DNA from: Leptothrix discophora
GTDB lineage: Bacteria > Pseudomonadota > Gammaproteobacteria > Burkholderiales > Burkholderiaceae_C
NCBI RefSeq assembly: GCF_030705305.1
Contig: NZ_JAUZEE010000007.1
Span: forward strand, 1 to 64,000
DNA length: 64,000 bases
Direction: 5' to 3'
Part shown: piece after piece, positions 42,490 through 52,832 of the stretch
How positions within the stretch are numbered: position 1 is the first letter of the stretch
Layout of the letters: every line of letters begins with the position of its first letter
Notes under the pieces: generated by a model
What the model was told of the DNA's origin: nothing
The model's input: the letters and a program-made list of their open reading frames with translations, nothing else
Databases searched by the model: none
Translations under genes and position numbers: made by a program

Positions 42490-44829
42490 TCAGCTGATCT
42501 TGAAACGAGCCACCGACTGGCGCAGCTCTTCGGCGGTGCGCGACAGCTGGCGCACCAGCTGGGCGGTCGAACGGGTGCCTTCGCCGGTCTGTTCGGTGAC
42601 CGCGAAGATGTGCTGGATGTTCTGCGCCACGACGGTGGCCGAATCGGACTCGCGTCGGGCCTGTGCGGCGATCTCCTCGATCAGCTCGGCCAGCTGGCGC
42701 GAGATGCGGTCGATCTCGGCCAGCGCGGTACCGGCGTTGTCCGACAGCCGCGCGCCTTCGACCACGCCCTGGGTCGAGCGCTCCATGGCACCGACCGCGT
42801 CGGCGGTGTCGGTCTGGATGGTCTTGACCAGCACGGCGATCTGGCGGGTCGCGTCGGCCGAGCGTTCGGCCAGCCGCTGCACCTCCTCGGCCACGACCGA
42901 GAAGCCACGGCCGGCCTCGCCAGCGGACGCGGCCTGGATGGCGGCGTTCAGCGCCAGCACGTTGGTCTGCTCGGTGATGTCCGAGATCAGCTCGGTGATC
43001 TCGCCGATCTCCTGCGACGACTCGCCCAGCCGCTTGATGCGCTTGGAGGTCTCCTGGATCTGGTCGCGCAGCGTGTTCATGCCGGTGATGGTGTCGAGCA
43101 CCGCCGTCAGGCCGGAGGTCGCCGCCGCGAGCGACTCGCGCGCCACGTCGGCCGACTGTTGCGCCTGGCCTGAGACGCGCTGGATGCGACCGGCCATCTG
43201 CAGCACCGCCTCGCCGGTCTCGCGGATCTCGCGCAGCTGCTCGTCGGAGGCCGCCAGCAGCTCGGTCGAGGTGGCTTCGACCTGCTGGGTCGTGTCGGTC
43301 ACGCGGGCCGCCGTGCCCTGCACCTGCGAGACCAGGTTGCGCAGCTCCTCGACGGTGTAGTTGACCGAGTCGGCGATCGCGCCGGTGATGTCCTCGGTCA
43401 CGGTGGCCTGCTGGGTCAGGTCGCCCTCGGCGACCGACTGCAGCTCGTTCATCAGCCGAAGAATGGCCGCCTGGTTGGCGTCGTTGACGCGCTTGGCCTC
43501 GCGCTCCTGGCGCTCGGCCTCGTGGCGCTGCTGGTCCGACATCGTCGCGCGCTGGCGCTGGTCATGCGTGAAGACCGCCAGCAGGCCCAGGCCGCCGAGG
43601 CCGCCCAGCAGCAGCGACACGCCGATCAGGATGACGTTGAACCAGCCCATGCCACCGGCGGCGGACAGCGAGCCCTGCACCTCCTCCAGCCCGGCGCGCA
43701 ACGCCTCGCTGTCGGTCAGGATGGCCAGCTGGGCATCGCGCGCGGCCACCAGGCCCTGCAGGTTGCCGACGATCACGCCGGCCTGCGCGCGCAGCTGCTC
43801 GTGGGCCTTGAGCAGCGCCTCCAGGCGCTCGCGCGAGGCGCCGTCACGGGCGCCGGACAGGCGCAGCTCGGGGCTGCCGTCGAGCAGGCCGCGGGCCAGG
43901 TCGTTGAAGGTGTTGAGGTCCTTGCCGAGCAGGAAGACGGCCTCGGGCGAGACGCCCTGCGGGCCGAGCGCCTCGCTGGCCGAGCGGCCGATGCGCTGCG
44001 TCAGCATGACCAGCTGGCCGGCTGCGGCGATGTCGGCCGGCGCGCCGTTGGCCTGGACCCGCGCGTTGGCCACCGCCTCGGCCGGATCGAGCAGCTCGAC
44101 CGACTGCTTGCCGATCGCCCGCAGCGCCTTGCCGACCTGGGTCAGCACCTGTTCCTGCGCCAGCACGACCTGGGCGTTCTTCTCGGCCTTGTCGACCAGC
44201 GGCAGCAGCGGCGAGATCAGCGGCTGCGAGGTCAGCGGGGCGGCCTCCAGGCCGGGCAGCGTGCTGCCATCGGACAGGCCGCGCACGTTACGCGCCAGCA
44301 CCTCGGCCGAGGTCCGCACCTCGGCGAAGGCCGCCGGGTTGCCGACCATGGCCTGCAGCACCGACTTGGCCAGCCGCTGCGACTGCATCAGCGCCTGGCC
44401 GGTCGCACCGACCTGGGCGGCGCTGCCGCCGGCCGAACGCACCGCCAGCACGGAAGCGAGCACCAGGCCCAGGACGCCCAGCGCCAGCAGCGCGCCGAGC
44501 AGGCGCTGCTGCTGGTCGGCACCGAGGTGGCCGATCAGCGGCAGGCGCACGCCGCCGGCGGCGTTGGTGCGCGGCACCGGGTCGACGCCCGGCATGCGGG
44601 TGTTGAGGTAGCTGGAGGCCGCCGCCGATGGGGCCGATTCGCTGATCACCGAGCCGCCGTGGCCGTCGGCCGGACCGTTGGGCAGGCCGATGTCCTGGAC
44701 GGTGTCGCGGGCGTCGTTGGGGTCGTCGACGATGGAGAGCGCGTCGACGTAGGAGACCTCGTCGGCCAGTTCGCTGTCGTTGCCGCGCCTGTTGGCTCCG
44801 CCGCCCTTGAGCTTGTCGAGAAAGGTCAT
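42490..44829 (-). CDS. pilJ: Methyl-accepting chemotaxis protein PilJ
   Basis: Transmembrane receptor of the Pil-Chp system, 779 residues from the ATG at 44829 ([20 protein letters not shown]). An unusually long cytosolic N-terminus (about 110 residues) precedes TM1 ([20 protein letters not shown]). The periplasmic part holds two PilJ-type modules ([17 protein letters not shown] and similar, [17 protein letters not shown]). TM2 is near 400, followed by a HAMP-like part and the signalling hairpin [32 protein letters not shown], read as two blocks. It lies between pilI and pilL. No cheR/cheB is seen in this window. Confidence 0.95.
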   Translation of the reverse strand: MTFLDKLKGGGANRRGNDSELADEVSYVDALSIVDDPNDARDTVQDIGLPNGPADGHGGSVISESAPSAAASSYLNTRMPGVDPVPRTNAAGGVRLPLIGHLGADQQQRLLGALLALGVLGLVLASVLAVRSAGGSAAQVGATGQALMQSQRLAKSVLQAMVGNPAAFAEVRTSAEVLARNVRGLSDGSTLPGLEAAPLTSQPLISPLLPLVDKAEKNAQVVLAQEQVLTQVGKALRAIGKQSVELLDPAEAVANARVQANGAPADIAAAGQLVMLTQRIGRSASEALGPQGVSPEAVFLLGKDLNTFNDLARGLLDGSPELRLSGARDGASRERLEALLKAHEQLRAQAGVIVGNLQGLVAARDAQLAILTDSEALRAGLEEVQGSLSAAGGMGWFNVILIGVSLLLGGLGGLGLLAVFTHDQRQRATMSDQQRHEAERQEREAKRVNDANQAAILRLMNELQSVAEGDLTQQATVTEDITGAIADSVNYTVEELRNLVSQVQGTAARVTDTTQQVEATSTELLAASDEQLREIRETGEAVLQMAGRIQRVSGQAQQSADVARESLAAATSGLTAVLDTITGMNTLRDQIQETSKRIKRLGESSQEIGEITELISDITEQTNVLALNAAIQAASAGEAGRGFSVVAEEVQRLAERSADATRQIAVLVKTIQTDTADAVGAMERSTQGVVEGARLSDNAGTALAEIDRISRQLAELIEEIAAQARRESDSATVVAQNIQHIFAVTEQTGEGTRSTAQLVRQLSRTAEELRQSVARFKIS

Positions 44830-44925
44830 GCCCAGCCTCAGATCAGATCGGTCGCGCCAGCTCGCCGGCCATCGAGGCCAGCGGTGCACGCATCGTGGGG
44901 TTCGTCGTCATCGCGGGCCGCTGGT

Positions 44926-45468
44926 TCACAGGGCCCCCACGATGCGAAGGAAACGTTCGTCGCGGGCCAGCGCGGCCAGCCGCAGCTCGACCCAGATGCG
45001 GCCGACGGCATCGCGGTAGCGCGCGCCGACGAAGCCGGGCCGGACCACGCCGTCATCGGGCATCTGCATCAGCTGCGAGGCATTGCGCAGACCGGCCAGG
45101 TGGTCCACGCGCAGGGCCACGTTGACGTCCAGCGACGGGTTGAAGGCGACCACGCGGTCCTGCTCGCTGCCCTCGGCCGGTTCGGCCCCGGCGCTCGGGC
45201 CACGCAGGCCCAGGTAGCGGCCCAGGTCGACCACGCCGGACAGGACGCCTCGCAGGTTGGCCACGCCCAGGTACCACGGCGCCGCGTGCGGCACCTTCAC
45301 CAGCGCACCGCACTGGAAGATCTCGCCCGCCTCGGACAACGGGAACAGGAAGCCGCAGCCGCCCGACTCGACCGCCAGCCACGACTGCAGCCGCTCCTGG
45401 GTCTTGACCTCGTGGAGCCGCTCGGCGAGCCGGCCCTGCAGTTCGCGCAGCGCTTCCTTGTTGGCCAT
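44926..45468 (-). CDS. pilI: CheW-like adaptor PilI
   Basis: CheW-domain adaptor of 180 residues linking PilJ receptors to the PilL kinase. Recognisable blocks are GFLFPLSEAGEIFQCGALVK, PHAAPWYLGVANLRGVLSGV and VDLGRYLGL, followed by RYRDAVGRIWVELRLAALAR. The short Glu-rich loop after LGLRGPSAGAEPAEGSEQD is variable in the family. It sits between pilH (36-bp gap) and pilJ (96-bp gap). Confidence 0.94.
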   Translation of the reverse strand: MANKEALRELQGRLAERLHEVKTQERLQSWLAVESGGCGFLFPLSEAGEIFQCGALVKVPHAAPWYLGVANLRGVLSGVVDLGRYLGLRGPSAGAEPAEGSEQDRVVAFNPSLDVNVALRVDHLAGLRNASQLMQMPDDGVVRPGFVGARYRDAVGRIWVELRLAALARDERFLRIVGAL

Positions 45469-45504
45469 GTCGTGGGGTCGGTGTCGTGGGGTCGGTGCGT
45501 CGCG

Positions 45505-45870
45505 TCAGCCGAAGGCGCGGATCTTCTGCACCAGCTCGTCGGGATCGACCGGCTTGACGACGTAGTCGCGCGCGCCCTGGCGCATGCCCCAGACCTTGTC
45601 GGTCTCCTGGTCCTTGCTGGTGCACATGATCACCGGCACGTCGGCGTACTGCGGGTTGCGGGTGATGGTGCGGGTCAGCTGAAAACCGTTGACGCCGGGC
45701 ATCACGACATCCATCAGGATCAGGTCGGGCTTTTCCTCGACGATGCGGCGCAGCGCCTCGTCGCCGCTCTCGGCGGTGCGCACGCGAAAGCCCTGGCGCG
45801 TCAGCACGTCAGACAGGAAATGCAGTTCCGTCTTCGAGTCATCCACCAGGAGGATGTTGTGGATCGCCAT
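45505..45870 (-). CDS. pilH: Response regulator PilH
   Basis: Stand-alone CheY-like receiver, 121 residues. The acidic pocket is in ILLVDDSKTELHFL, the phospho-acceptor is D54 (PDLILMDVVMPGVNG), with T/S in VIMCTSKDQETD and K in DYVVKPVDPDELVQ. In Pseudomonas PilH acts with the retraction side of pilus control or as a phosphate sink; here the role is inferred from gene order pilG-pilH-pilI-pilJ-pilL. Confidence 0.94.
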   Translation of the reverse strand: MAIHNILLVDDSKTELHFLSDVLTRQGFRVRTAESGDEALRRIVEEKPDLILMDVVMPGVNGFQLTRTITRNPQYADVPVIMCTSKDQETDKVWGMRQGARDYVVKPVDPDELVQKIRAFG

Positions 45871-45964
45871 GGCGCAGGGTCCCTTGCGTGGTTTCGGGGG
45901 TCGGCGGTCGTCGGTGCGGGGGCTGGCCTGCGGTCGAACCCTGACCCGGCTGCCGCGGACTGCC

Positions 45965-46402
45965 TCAGGCCGGGGCGCGGCGGTGCAGCGCGACCGCCTG
46001 CAGCAGCTGGTCCTTGGTGAAGGGCTTGGTCAGGTAGTCCTGCGAGCCCACCATGCGGCCCCGCGCCTTGTCGAACAGGCCGTCCTTGGACGACAGCATG
46101 ATCACCGGCACGCTGGCGAACTCGGCGTTGCGCTTGATGATGGCGCAGGTCTGGTAGCCGTCCAGCCGAGGCATCAGGATGTCGCAGAAGATCAGGTCAG
46201 GCCGGTGGTCGCTGACCTTGGCCAGGGCATCGAAGCCGTCCTCGGCCAGCACGACCTCGCAGCCGCCCTGCTTCAGGAAGATTTCGGCGCTGCGCCGGAT
46301 CGTGTTGCTGTCGTCGATGACCAGCACCCGGGTGACCTGGGGGTCGCGGGTCGCGCCCGTGGCACCGGAGGGGAACTGCGCAACCGCGGAATCCAGGCTC
46401 AT
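45965..46402 (-). CDS. pilG: Response regulator PilG
   Basis: CheY-like receiver, 145 residues from the ATG at 46402, preceded by GGGAGG. D74 is the phospho-acceptor (PDLIFCDILMPRLDGYQTCA), with the acidic pair in VLVIDDSNTIRRSAEIFLKQ and K in DYLTKPFTKDQLLQAV. PilG promotes pilus extension in Pseudomonas. It is the first chemosensory gene, 22 bp after the rubredoxin gene. Confidence 0.94.
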   Translation of the reverse strand: MSLDSAVAQFPSGATGATRDPQVTRVLVIDDSNTIRRSAEIFLKQGGCEVVLAEDGFDALAKVSDHRPDLIFCDILMPRLDGYQTCAIIKRNAEFASVPVIMLSSKDGLFDKARGRMVGSQDYLTKPFTKDQLLQAVALHRRAPA

Positions 46403-46424
46403 GAACGCCTCCCGATGTGTGGTC

Positions 46425-46598
46425 TCAGACCTGAACCATCTCGAAGTCTTCCTTGCGTGCACCGCACTCGGGACAGACCCAGTTCATCGGCACGTCGGCC
46501 CAACGGGTACCCGGGGCAATGTCGTGATCCGGGTCACCGGCGGCCTCGTCGTAAATCCAGCCGCAGATCAGGCACATCCAGGTTTGAGTTGCGCTCAC
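46425..46598 (-). CDS. Rubredoxin
   Basis: A 57-residue rubredoxin, start GTG at 46598 (MSATQTWMCLICGWIYDEAA). The iron ligands are C9 and C12 in CLIC and C42 and C45 in CPEC, with the usual GTRWADVPMNWVCPECGARK block. It is a soluble one-electron carrier. Rubredoxin upstream of pilG is a common arrangement in Burkholderiales. No clear ribosome-binding site precedes the GTG; a TAGAAT hexamer lies about 33 bp upstream (plus-strand ATTCTA 46631-46636) without a good -35. Divergent from thiD. Confidence 0.94.
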   Translation of the reverse strand: MSATQTWMCLICGWIYDEAAGDPDHDIAPGTRWADVPMNWVCPECGARKEDFEMVQV

Positions 46599-46809
46599 AG
46601 CGTGCTATCAGCTTGTCTACAATGATCCAGATTCTAGCGACACGACTTGCCCAAAAAGCGAGCTTTTGTCGGCACCTAGACAACATTTCTCAGGAAGTGC
46701 TGGAGCTTTTTCCGGCGCACGCCGGCGCAGCCCGGGTCATGCTGATCAGCCCAGCCCGGCCCTCCGGTCGGCGGCCAGATTCCGAGCCCCCTTTCCCGCG
46801 CAGGACGCC

Positions 46810-47754
46810 ATGAACCCTCCCGACACCGAAGCCCCCACCGACCCGAACGACGATCAGGTCTCGGGCCCGGTCTGCGTCATGTGTTTCAACGCCAGCGACG
46901 CCAGCGGCGCCGGTGGCGTCTCCGGCGACATCACCACCGTTGCCGCGATGGGTGGCCATGCGCTGCCGGTCATCACGACCATCGTGATGCGCGACACCGC
47001 CGAAGTCTTCGACCACACCCCGATCGATCCCGAGACCGTCGTCGAGCAGGCCCGCAGCGTGCTGGAAGACCTGACCATCGGCGGCTGGAAGGTCGGCTTC
47101 CTCGGCACGGCGGAGTCGGTCGGCGCGGTCGCCGAGGTGCTGTCGGACTACCCCGACGTGCCGCTTGTCACCTACGTGCCCTCGCTGTCCTGGATCGACG
47201 ACGAGGACGCCGCCCAGAGCTACCACGACGCGCTGCGCGAGCTGGTGCTGCCGCAGACCGAGGTGCTGGTCGGCAACCAGAAGACGCTGACCGATTTCCT
47301 GCTGCCCGACTGGGATGCCGAGCGCCCGCCCTCGGCGCGCGAGCTGGCCGTCGCCGCCGGCGAACTCGGCGCCAGCCACGTCCTGGTGACCGGCGTGCAG
47401 CTGCCCAACAACTTCGTCGACAACGTGCTGGCCTCGCCGCAGGGCGCCATCACCGGCGAGAAGTTCGAGCGCTTCGAGACCAGCTTCGTCGGCGCCGGCG
47501 ACACCCTGTCGTCCGCGCTGGCCACGCTGCTGGCGACCGGCCAGGAGCTGCACCTCGCGGTGTCCGAGGCGCTGGCCTTCCTCGACCAGGCGCTCGACGC
47601 CGGCTTCCGTCCCGGCATGGGCAGCGTCATCCCCGACCGCTTCTTCTGGGCCCTGCCGCCCGAGGACGAAGACGAGGAAGGCGCCGAGGCCAACGGCACC
47701 GACACCGGCGAGGACGGCGACGCCACCGTGCCGCCGTCGCGCAACATCCACTGA
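46810..47754 (+). CDS. thiD: Hydroxymethylpyrimidine/phosphomethylpyrimidine kinase (ThiD-like)
   Basis: Ribokinase-fold kinase of the ThiD/PdxK type, 314 residues from the ATG at 46810; it should phosphorylate the pyrimidine precursor of thiamine. Family blocks: NASDASGAGGVSGDITTVAA, MGGHALPVITTIVMRDTAEV, GWKVGFLGTAESVGAVAEVL and the anion hole FVGAGDTLSSALATLL. An acidic tail (EDEDEEGAEANGTDTGEDGD) is unusual. The AxDxS substrate motif is kept (NASDASG). Divergent from rubredoxin; hemL is downstream. Confidence 0.88.
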   Translation: MNPPDTEAPTDPNDDQVSGPVCVMCFNASDASGAGGVSGDITTVAAMGGHALPVITTIVMRDTAEVFDHTPIDPETVVEQARSVLEDLTIGGWKVGFLGTAESVGAVAEVLSDYPDVPLVTYVPSLSWIDDEDAAQSYHDALRELVLPQTEVLVGNQKTLTDFLLPDWDAERPPSARELAVAAGELGASHVLVTGVQLPNNFVDNVLASPQGAITGEKFERFETSFVGAGDTLSSALATLLATGQELHLAVSEALAFLDQALDAGFRPGMGSVIPDRFFWALPPEDEDEEGAEANGTDTGEDGDATVPPSRNIH

Positions 47755-47796
47755 ACCACCGGCTGCGGGCGCCCTGCCCGCCCGATGACGACCCTC

Positions 47797-47826
47797 GCGA
47801 CGGCTGGCAGCCGTCGCGCCCGTTTT
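47797..47826 (+). terminator. Terminator-like hairpin between thiD and hemL
   Basis: A perfect 9-bp stem (47797-47805 with 47809-47817, arms GCGACGGCT/AGCCGTCGC, loop GGC) is followed by GCCCG and TTTT. The T-run runs straight into the GGAG of hemL, so it may act as a terminator of thiD or affect hemL translation. Confidence 0.65.
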
Positions 47827-47839
47827 GGAGCCCCACTCG

Positions 47840-49150
<1,311 letters not shown>

Positions 49151-49158
49151 GCGGGCCC

Positions 49159-50043
49159 ATGTCGACCCCGAACGAGCTGCCGCAGCAGCCGCGCGCGCTG
49201 CACCGCACCGGTCCCTGCGAGTTCGGCGGCCTGCCCGCCGTGCACCTGCGATCGCCCGACGGCGCCCAGGCCACCGTTCTGCTGCAGGGTGCGCACGTGG
49301 TCTCCTGGATTCCGGCCGGCGACGAGGAGCAGCTCTACCTGTCGCCCGACTCCGCGCTGGACGGCCACACCGCGGTGCGCGGCGGCGTGCCGGTGGTGTT
49401 CCCGCAGTTCAGCGAGATGGGCCCGCTGCCGCGCCACGGCTTCGCGCGCACCCGCACCTGGACGCTGGAAGAAGCGACGGTGCGCGGCGAGCACGCCTTT
49501 GCCGTGCTGACGCTGCAGGACGACGCCGAGACCCGCGCCGTGTGGCCGCATGGCTGGTCGCTGGAGCTGACCGTCAGCGTCGACCGCCGCCGCATCGAGA
49601 TGGAGTTCGCGGTGATCAACCGCGGCGACACGCCGTTCGAGTTCCAGGCCGCGCTGCACACCTACCTGGCCTGCGCCGACGTGCGCCGCGCCCAGCTCGA
49701 AGGCCTGCTGGACCAGAACTACCACGACAAGGTGCTGGACCAGCCGCGCCAGCAGTGGATCGACGTCGTCACCATTGCCCAGGAGCTGGACCGCATCTAC
49801 TGGGAATCGCCGCGCCAGCTGATGCTGCGCGAGGTCGGCCGCAAGGTCGAGATCCGCCAGACCGCCTTCGAGGACACCGTCGTCTGGAACCCCGGCCCCG
49901 AGCGCAGCGCCGAGTTGCCCGACCTGCCGGACGACGGCTGGCTGGGCCTGCTCTGCGTCGAGGCTGCCCAGATCGGCAACCCGGTGCGCCTCGCCCCCGG
50001 CGAGGAATGGGCCGGCATGCAGACGATCGAGGTCCAGGCCTGA
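49159..50043 (+). CDS. D-hexose-6-phosphate mutarotase (aldose epimerase family)
   Basis: Galactose-mutarotase-like beta-sandwich protein of the YeaD type, 294 residues from the ATG at 49159. Family blocks are AVRGGVPVVFPQFSEMGPLP then RHGFARTRTWTLEEA (catalytic His), LHTYLACADVRRAQLEGLLD and EDTVVWNPGPERSAELPDLP, ending with WLGLLCVEAAQIGNPVRLAP. It interconverts anomers of glucose-6-phosphate or a related sugar. A GTG at 49147, overlapping the hemL stop, is an alternative start. It may be co-transcribed with hemL. Confidence 0.88.
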   Translation: MSTPNELPQQPRALHRTGPCEFGGLPAVHLRSPDGAQATVLLQGAHVVSWIPAGDEEQLYLSPDSALDGHTAVRGGVPVVFPQFSEMGPLPRHGFARTRTWTLEEATVRGEHAFAVLTLQDDAETRAVWPHGWSLELTVSVDRRRIEMEFAVINRGDTPFEFQAALHTYLACADVRRAQLEGLLDQNYHDKVLDQPRQQWIDVVTIAQELDRIYWESPRQLMLREVGRKVEIRQTAFEDTVVWNPGPERSAELPDLPDDGWLGLLCVEAAQIGNPVRLAPGEEWAGMQTIEVQA

Positions 50044-50094
50044 GGCGGGTTCAAAGCCCGGTACGAAGCCAGGCGTGATGGGAGGGCGGTTCAG

Positions 50095-50223
50095 CCGGCC
50101 GAGCGCCGGGCCGCCCCAAGTCGACCAACGAGGCCGCAGCCTGGGCTTCTTGTCCGGCCGAGCGCCGGGCCGCCCCAAGCCGGCCGGCACCCCCACGGGG
50201 GGTGGCTGCGGTACACCGCAGCC
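50095..50223. repeat. Direct repeats and hairpins between the mutarotase and pfk genes
   Basis: A 26-bp sequence starting CCGGCCGAGCGCCGGGCCGC is present at 50095-50120 and 50154-50179, identical, 59 bp apart. It is followed by a C5/G6 hairpin (about 50190-50202) and a perfect 9-bp stem (50204-50212 with 50215-50223, loop AC). The region lies between convergent genes and resembles the dispersed GCCGCCCCAAG-containing intergenic repeats I recall from Burkholderiales. It probably also ends transcription from both sides. Confidence 0.7.
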
Positions 50224-50231
50224 GGGGGCTG

Positions 50232-51320
50232 TCAGTCCCCCAGGCAGACGCCGATGTCGCGCGCGCAGACCACCAGCGGGTGGTCTGGCGGCACGGTGCG
50301 GTTGCGGCCGGCAACCTCCGACAGCGGCACCGTGACCATCTCGCCGCGCTGCAGCGACACCATGCGGTGGAACTCGCCGCGCCGGATCGCCTGCGCGGCC
50401 GCGTGGCCGTAGCGCGTCGCGAGCACGCGGTCGAAGGGCGTCGGGCTGCCGCCGCGCTGCACATGGCCCAGTACCGTCGCCCGCACGTCCGAGCGCACGC
50501 CCAGCGCCGGCAAGCGGGCCTCCAGCTGCGCGCGCAGCACATGGCCGACGCCGCCCAGCCGCAGCGGATCGGGGCTGTCGGCGATCGTGCGTTCGACCGT
50601 CAGCCCAGCACCCTTCGCGCAGGCGCCTTCGGCGATGCAGATGACGGTGTAGCGCTGCCGGCCGGCCCGTTCGGCGCAGAAGGCGGCGACGCGGTCCGGG
50701 TCGTAGGCGATCTCCGGCAGCAGGATCACGTCGGCCGCGCCGGCGATGCCGGCCTCCAGCGCGATCCAGCCGGCGTAGCGGCCCATGGTCTCGACCACCA
50801 TCACCCGGCCGTGGCTCTGGCCGGTGGTCTGCACCCGCTCCAGCGCCTCGGTGACGATGGCCACGGCGGTGTCGAAGCCGAAGCTGCGCTCGTTGCAGGC
50901 GATGTCGTTGTCGATGGTCTTGGGCACGCCCACGACCGGCAAGCCCATGTCGCTGAGCCGCCCGGCGATCGTCATGGTCCCGTCGCCCCCGATCGCCACC
51001 AGCGCCTGCAGCCCGATCGTGTCGCGGGCATAGGCCAGCACCTCGGCCGACACGTCACGGCCCTGGAAGCTGAACGGACTGGCGGTGTTGCTGGTCCCCA
51101 GCAGCGTCCCCCCGGTCGCCAGGATCCCGCTGACGCCGCGCCAGTCCAGCGGCCGGACGCGCCGCTCGATCAGGCCGAGGAAGCCATCCTCGATGCCGAT
51201 GACCTCGGCGCCGCACTGGTGGATCAGCGACTTGGTGACGGCGCGGATGACCGCATTCAGCCCCGGGCAGTCACCGCCGCCAGTGAGGATGCCGATGCGA
51301 GGGGTGGGCGTCGACGTCAT
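50232..51320 (-). CDS. pfkA: 6-phosphofructokinase, group III-like
   Basis: Phosphofructokinase, 362 residues, forming fructose-1,6-bisphosphate. The nucleotide region GILTGGGDCPGLNAVIRAVT resembles group III (actinobacterial-type) enzymes. The donor-deciding residues are mixed: G114 in GGDGT fits ATP enzymes, while K134 in PKTIDND is usual in PPi enzymes. MGRYAGWIALEAGIAGAADV and the RGGSPTPFDRVLATRYGHAA block complete the active site. Preferred donor cannot be fixed from sequence. Transcribed alone, convergent with the mutarotase gene. Its start is 112 bp from mpl, on the opposite strand. Confidence 0.92.
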   Translation of the reverse strand: MTSTPTPRIGILTGGGDCPGLNAVIRAVTKSLIHQCGAEVIGIEDGFLGLIERRVRPLDWRGVSGILATGGTLLGTSNTASPFSFQGRDVSAEVLAYARDTIGLQALVAIGGDGTMTIAGRLSDMGLPVVGVPKTIDNDIACNERSFGFDTAVAIVTEALERVQTTGQSHGRVMVVETMGRYAGWIALEAGIAGAADVILLPEIAYDPDRVAAFCAERAGRQRYTVICIAEGACAKGAGLTVERTIADSPDPLRLGGVGHVLRAQLEARLPALGVRSDVRATVLGHVQRGGSPTPFDRVLATRYGHAAAQAIRRGEFHRMVSLQRGEMVTVPLSEVAGRNRTVPPDHPLVVCARDIGVCLGD

Positions 51321-51420
51321 GTGGGAGGCTCCGAAAGAGGTTGATTGGAGGTTGCGTCAAGCGGGTTTCTCGCACATCGGCGTGCGGGTGGCGAGCGGTC
51401 GAGACCCCTCCCCCGACTCC

Positions 51421-51432
51421 TAGAATCCTCGG
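51421..51432 (+). promoter_or_regulatory. TAGAAT six bases before the mpl start codon
   Basis: TAGAAT at 51421-51426, then six bases, then ATG. If this is the -10 element, transcription would begin at the start codon and the mRNA would be leaderless. No Shine-Dalgarno is visible and the -35 is weak. Confidence 0.4.
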
Positions 51433-52806
51433 ATGCACATCCACATCCTCGGCATCTGCGGCACCTTCATGGGGGGCCTGGCGGCGCTGGCGCGGGAGGC
51501 GGGTCATCGGGTGACCGGCTGCGACGCGAATGTCTATCCGCCGATGAGCGACCAGCTGCGCGCGCTCGGCATCGAGCTGATCGAGGGCTGGGACCCGGCG
51601 CAGATGGCGCTGGAGCCGGATCTCTACGTGATCGGCAACGTCGTCAGCCGGGGCAACCCGCTGATGGAGGCCATCCTCGACGCCGGTGCGCGCTACACCA
51701 GCGGGCCGCAGTGGCTGGCCGACCATGTGCTGGCCGGGCGCCATGTGCTGGCCGTCGCCGGCACGCACGGCAAGACCACCACCACGTCCATGCTGGCCTG
51801 GATCCTCGACGTGGCCGGGCTGCAGCCGGGCTTCCTGGTCGGCGGGGTGCCGCAGAACTTCGGGGTGTCGGCGAGGCTCGGCGCAGTGGCGAGCGTGGGG
51901 GCCCCGTTCGTCATTGAAGCGGACGAGTACGACACCGCCTTCTTCGACAAGCGCAGCAAGTTCGTGCACTACCGGCCGCGCACCGCCGTGCTGAACAACC
52001 TGGAGCATGACCACGCCGACATCTTCCCGGACCTGGCGGCCATCGAGACGCAGTTCCATCACCTGGTGCGGACCGTGCCGCGGGCCGGGCGCCTGGTGGT
52101 GAACCAGCGCGAGGACAGCCTGCAGCGCGTGCTCGAGCGCGGTTGCTGGTCCGAGGTCGCCTGGTTCGGCGCCCGAAAGGAGACACCCGGCGCGCTGCGC
52201 GCCCGTGGCGAGCCGCATGCCTTCGACGTGCTGCGCGGCAGCCTGAAGGTGGCGCGGGTCGAGTGGTCGCTGCTGGGCGAGCACAACCAGCTCAACGCGC
52301 TGGCGGCGATCGCGGCGGCCGAGTCGGTCGGCGTGACGCCGGAGGCGGCCGGGGCCGCGCTGGGTCGCTTCGAGAACGTGCGCCGCCGCCTGGAACTGCG
52401 CGGCGAAGCTGGCGGCATCAAGGTCTACGACGACTTCGCGCACCACCCGACCGCCATCCGCACCACCGTCAACGGCCTGCGCCGCAAGGTCGGGCTGGAC
52501 CGCATCCTGGCGGTCTTCGAGCCGCGCTCGAACACGATGAAGCTCGGCACCATGGCCGCGCTGCTGCCCTGGGCACTGGAAGAGGCCGACCTGAGCTTCT
52601 GCCACAGCGCCGGCCTGGGCTGGGATGCCGCCGCCGCGCTGGCGCCGCTGGGCGAACAGGTGCAGGTGCATGACCAGATCGACCGGCTGATCGCCGCCGT
52701 CGTGAAGGCCGCCCGGCCCGGCGACCACGTGCTGTGCATGAGCAACGGCGGCTTCGGCGGCATCCACCAGAAGCTGCTGGACGCGCTGGCGCAGCGGCGC
52801 AGCTGA
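51433..52806 (+). CDS. mpl: UDP-N-acetylmuramate:L-alanyl-gamma-D-glutamyl-meso-diaminopimelate ligase
   Basis: Mpl reattaches recycled murein tripeptide to UDP-MurNAc, cytosol; 457 residues, the usual length. Start MHIHILGICGTFMGGLAALA is typical. The Mur-ligase P-loop is GTHGKTTTTSMLAW (110-123), followed by FVIEADEYDTAFFDKRSKFV and NNLEHDHADIFPDL; the C-terminal domain has KVYDDFAHHPTAIRTTVNGL and VFEPRSNTMKLG. It precedes a small esterase by 26 bp. Confidence 0.96.
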   Translation: MHIHILGICGTFMGGLAALAREAGHRVTGCDANVYPPMSDQLRALGIELIEGWDPAQMALEPDLYVIGNVVSRGNPLMEAILDAGARYTSGPQWLADHVLAGRHVLAVAGTHGKTTTTSMLAWILDVAGLQPGFLVGGVPQNFGVSARLGAVASVGAPFVIEADEYDTAFFDKRSKFVHYRPRTAVLNNLEHDHADIFPDLAAIETQFHHLVRTVPRAGRLVVNQREDSLQRVLERGCWSEVAWFGARKETPGALRARGEPHAFDVLRGSLKVARVEWSLLGEHNQLNALAAIAAAESVGVTPEAAGAALGRFENVRRRLELRGEAGGIKVYDDFAHHPTAIRTTVNGLRRKVGLDRILAVFEPRSNTMKLGTMAALLPWALEEADLSFCHSAGLGWDAAAALAPLGEQVQVHDQIDRLIAAVVKAARPGDHVLCMSNGGFGGIHQKLLDALAQRRS

Positions 52807-52832
52807 GCGTCAAGCGGCCGACGACCCGAGCG

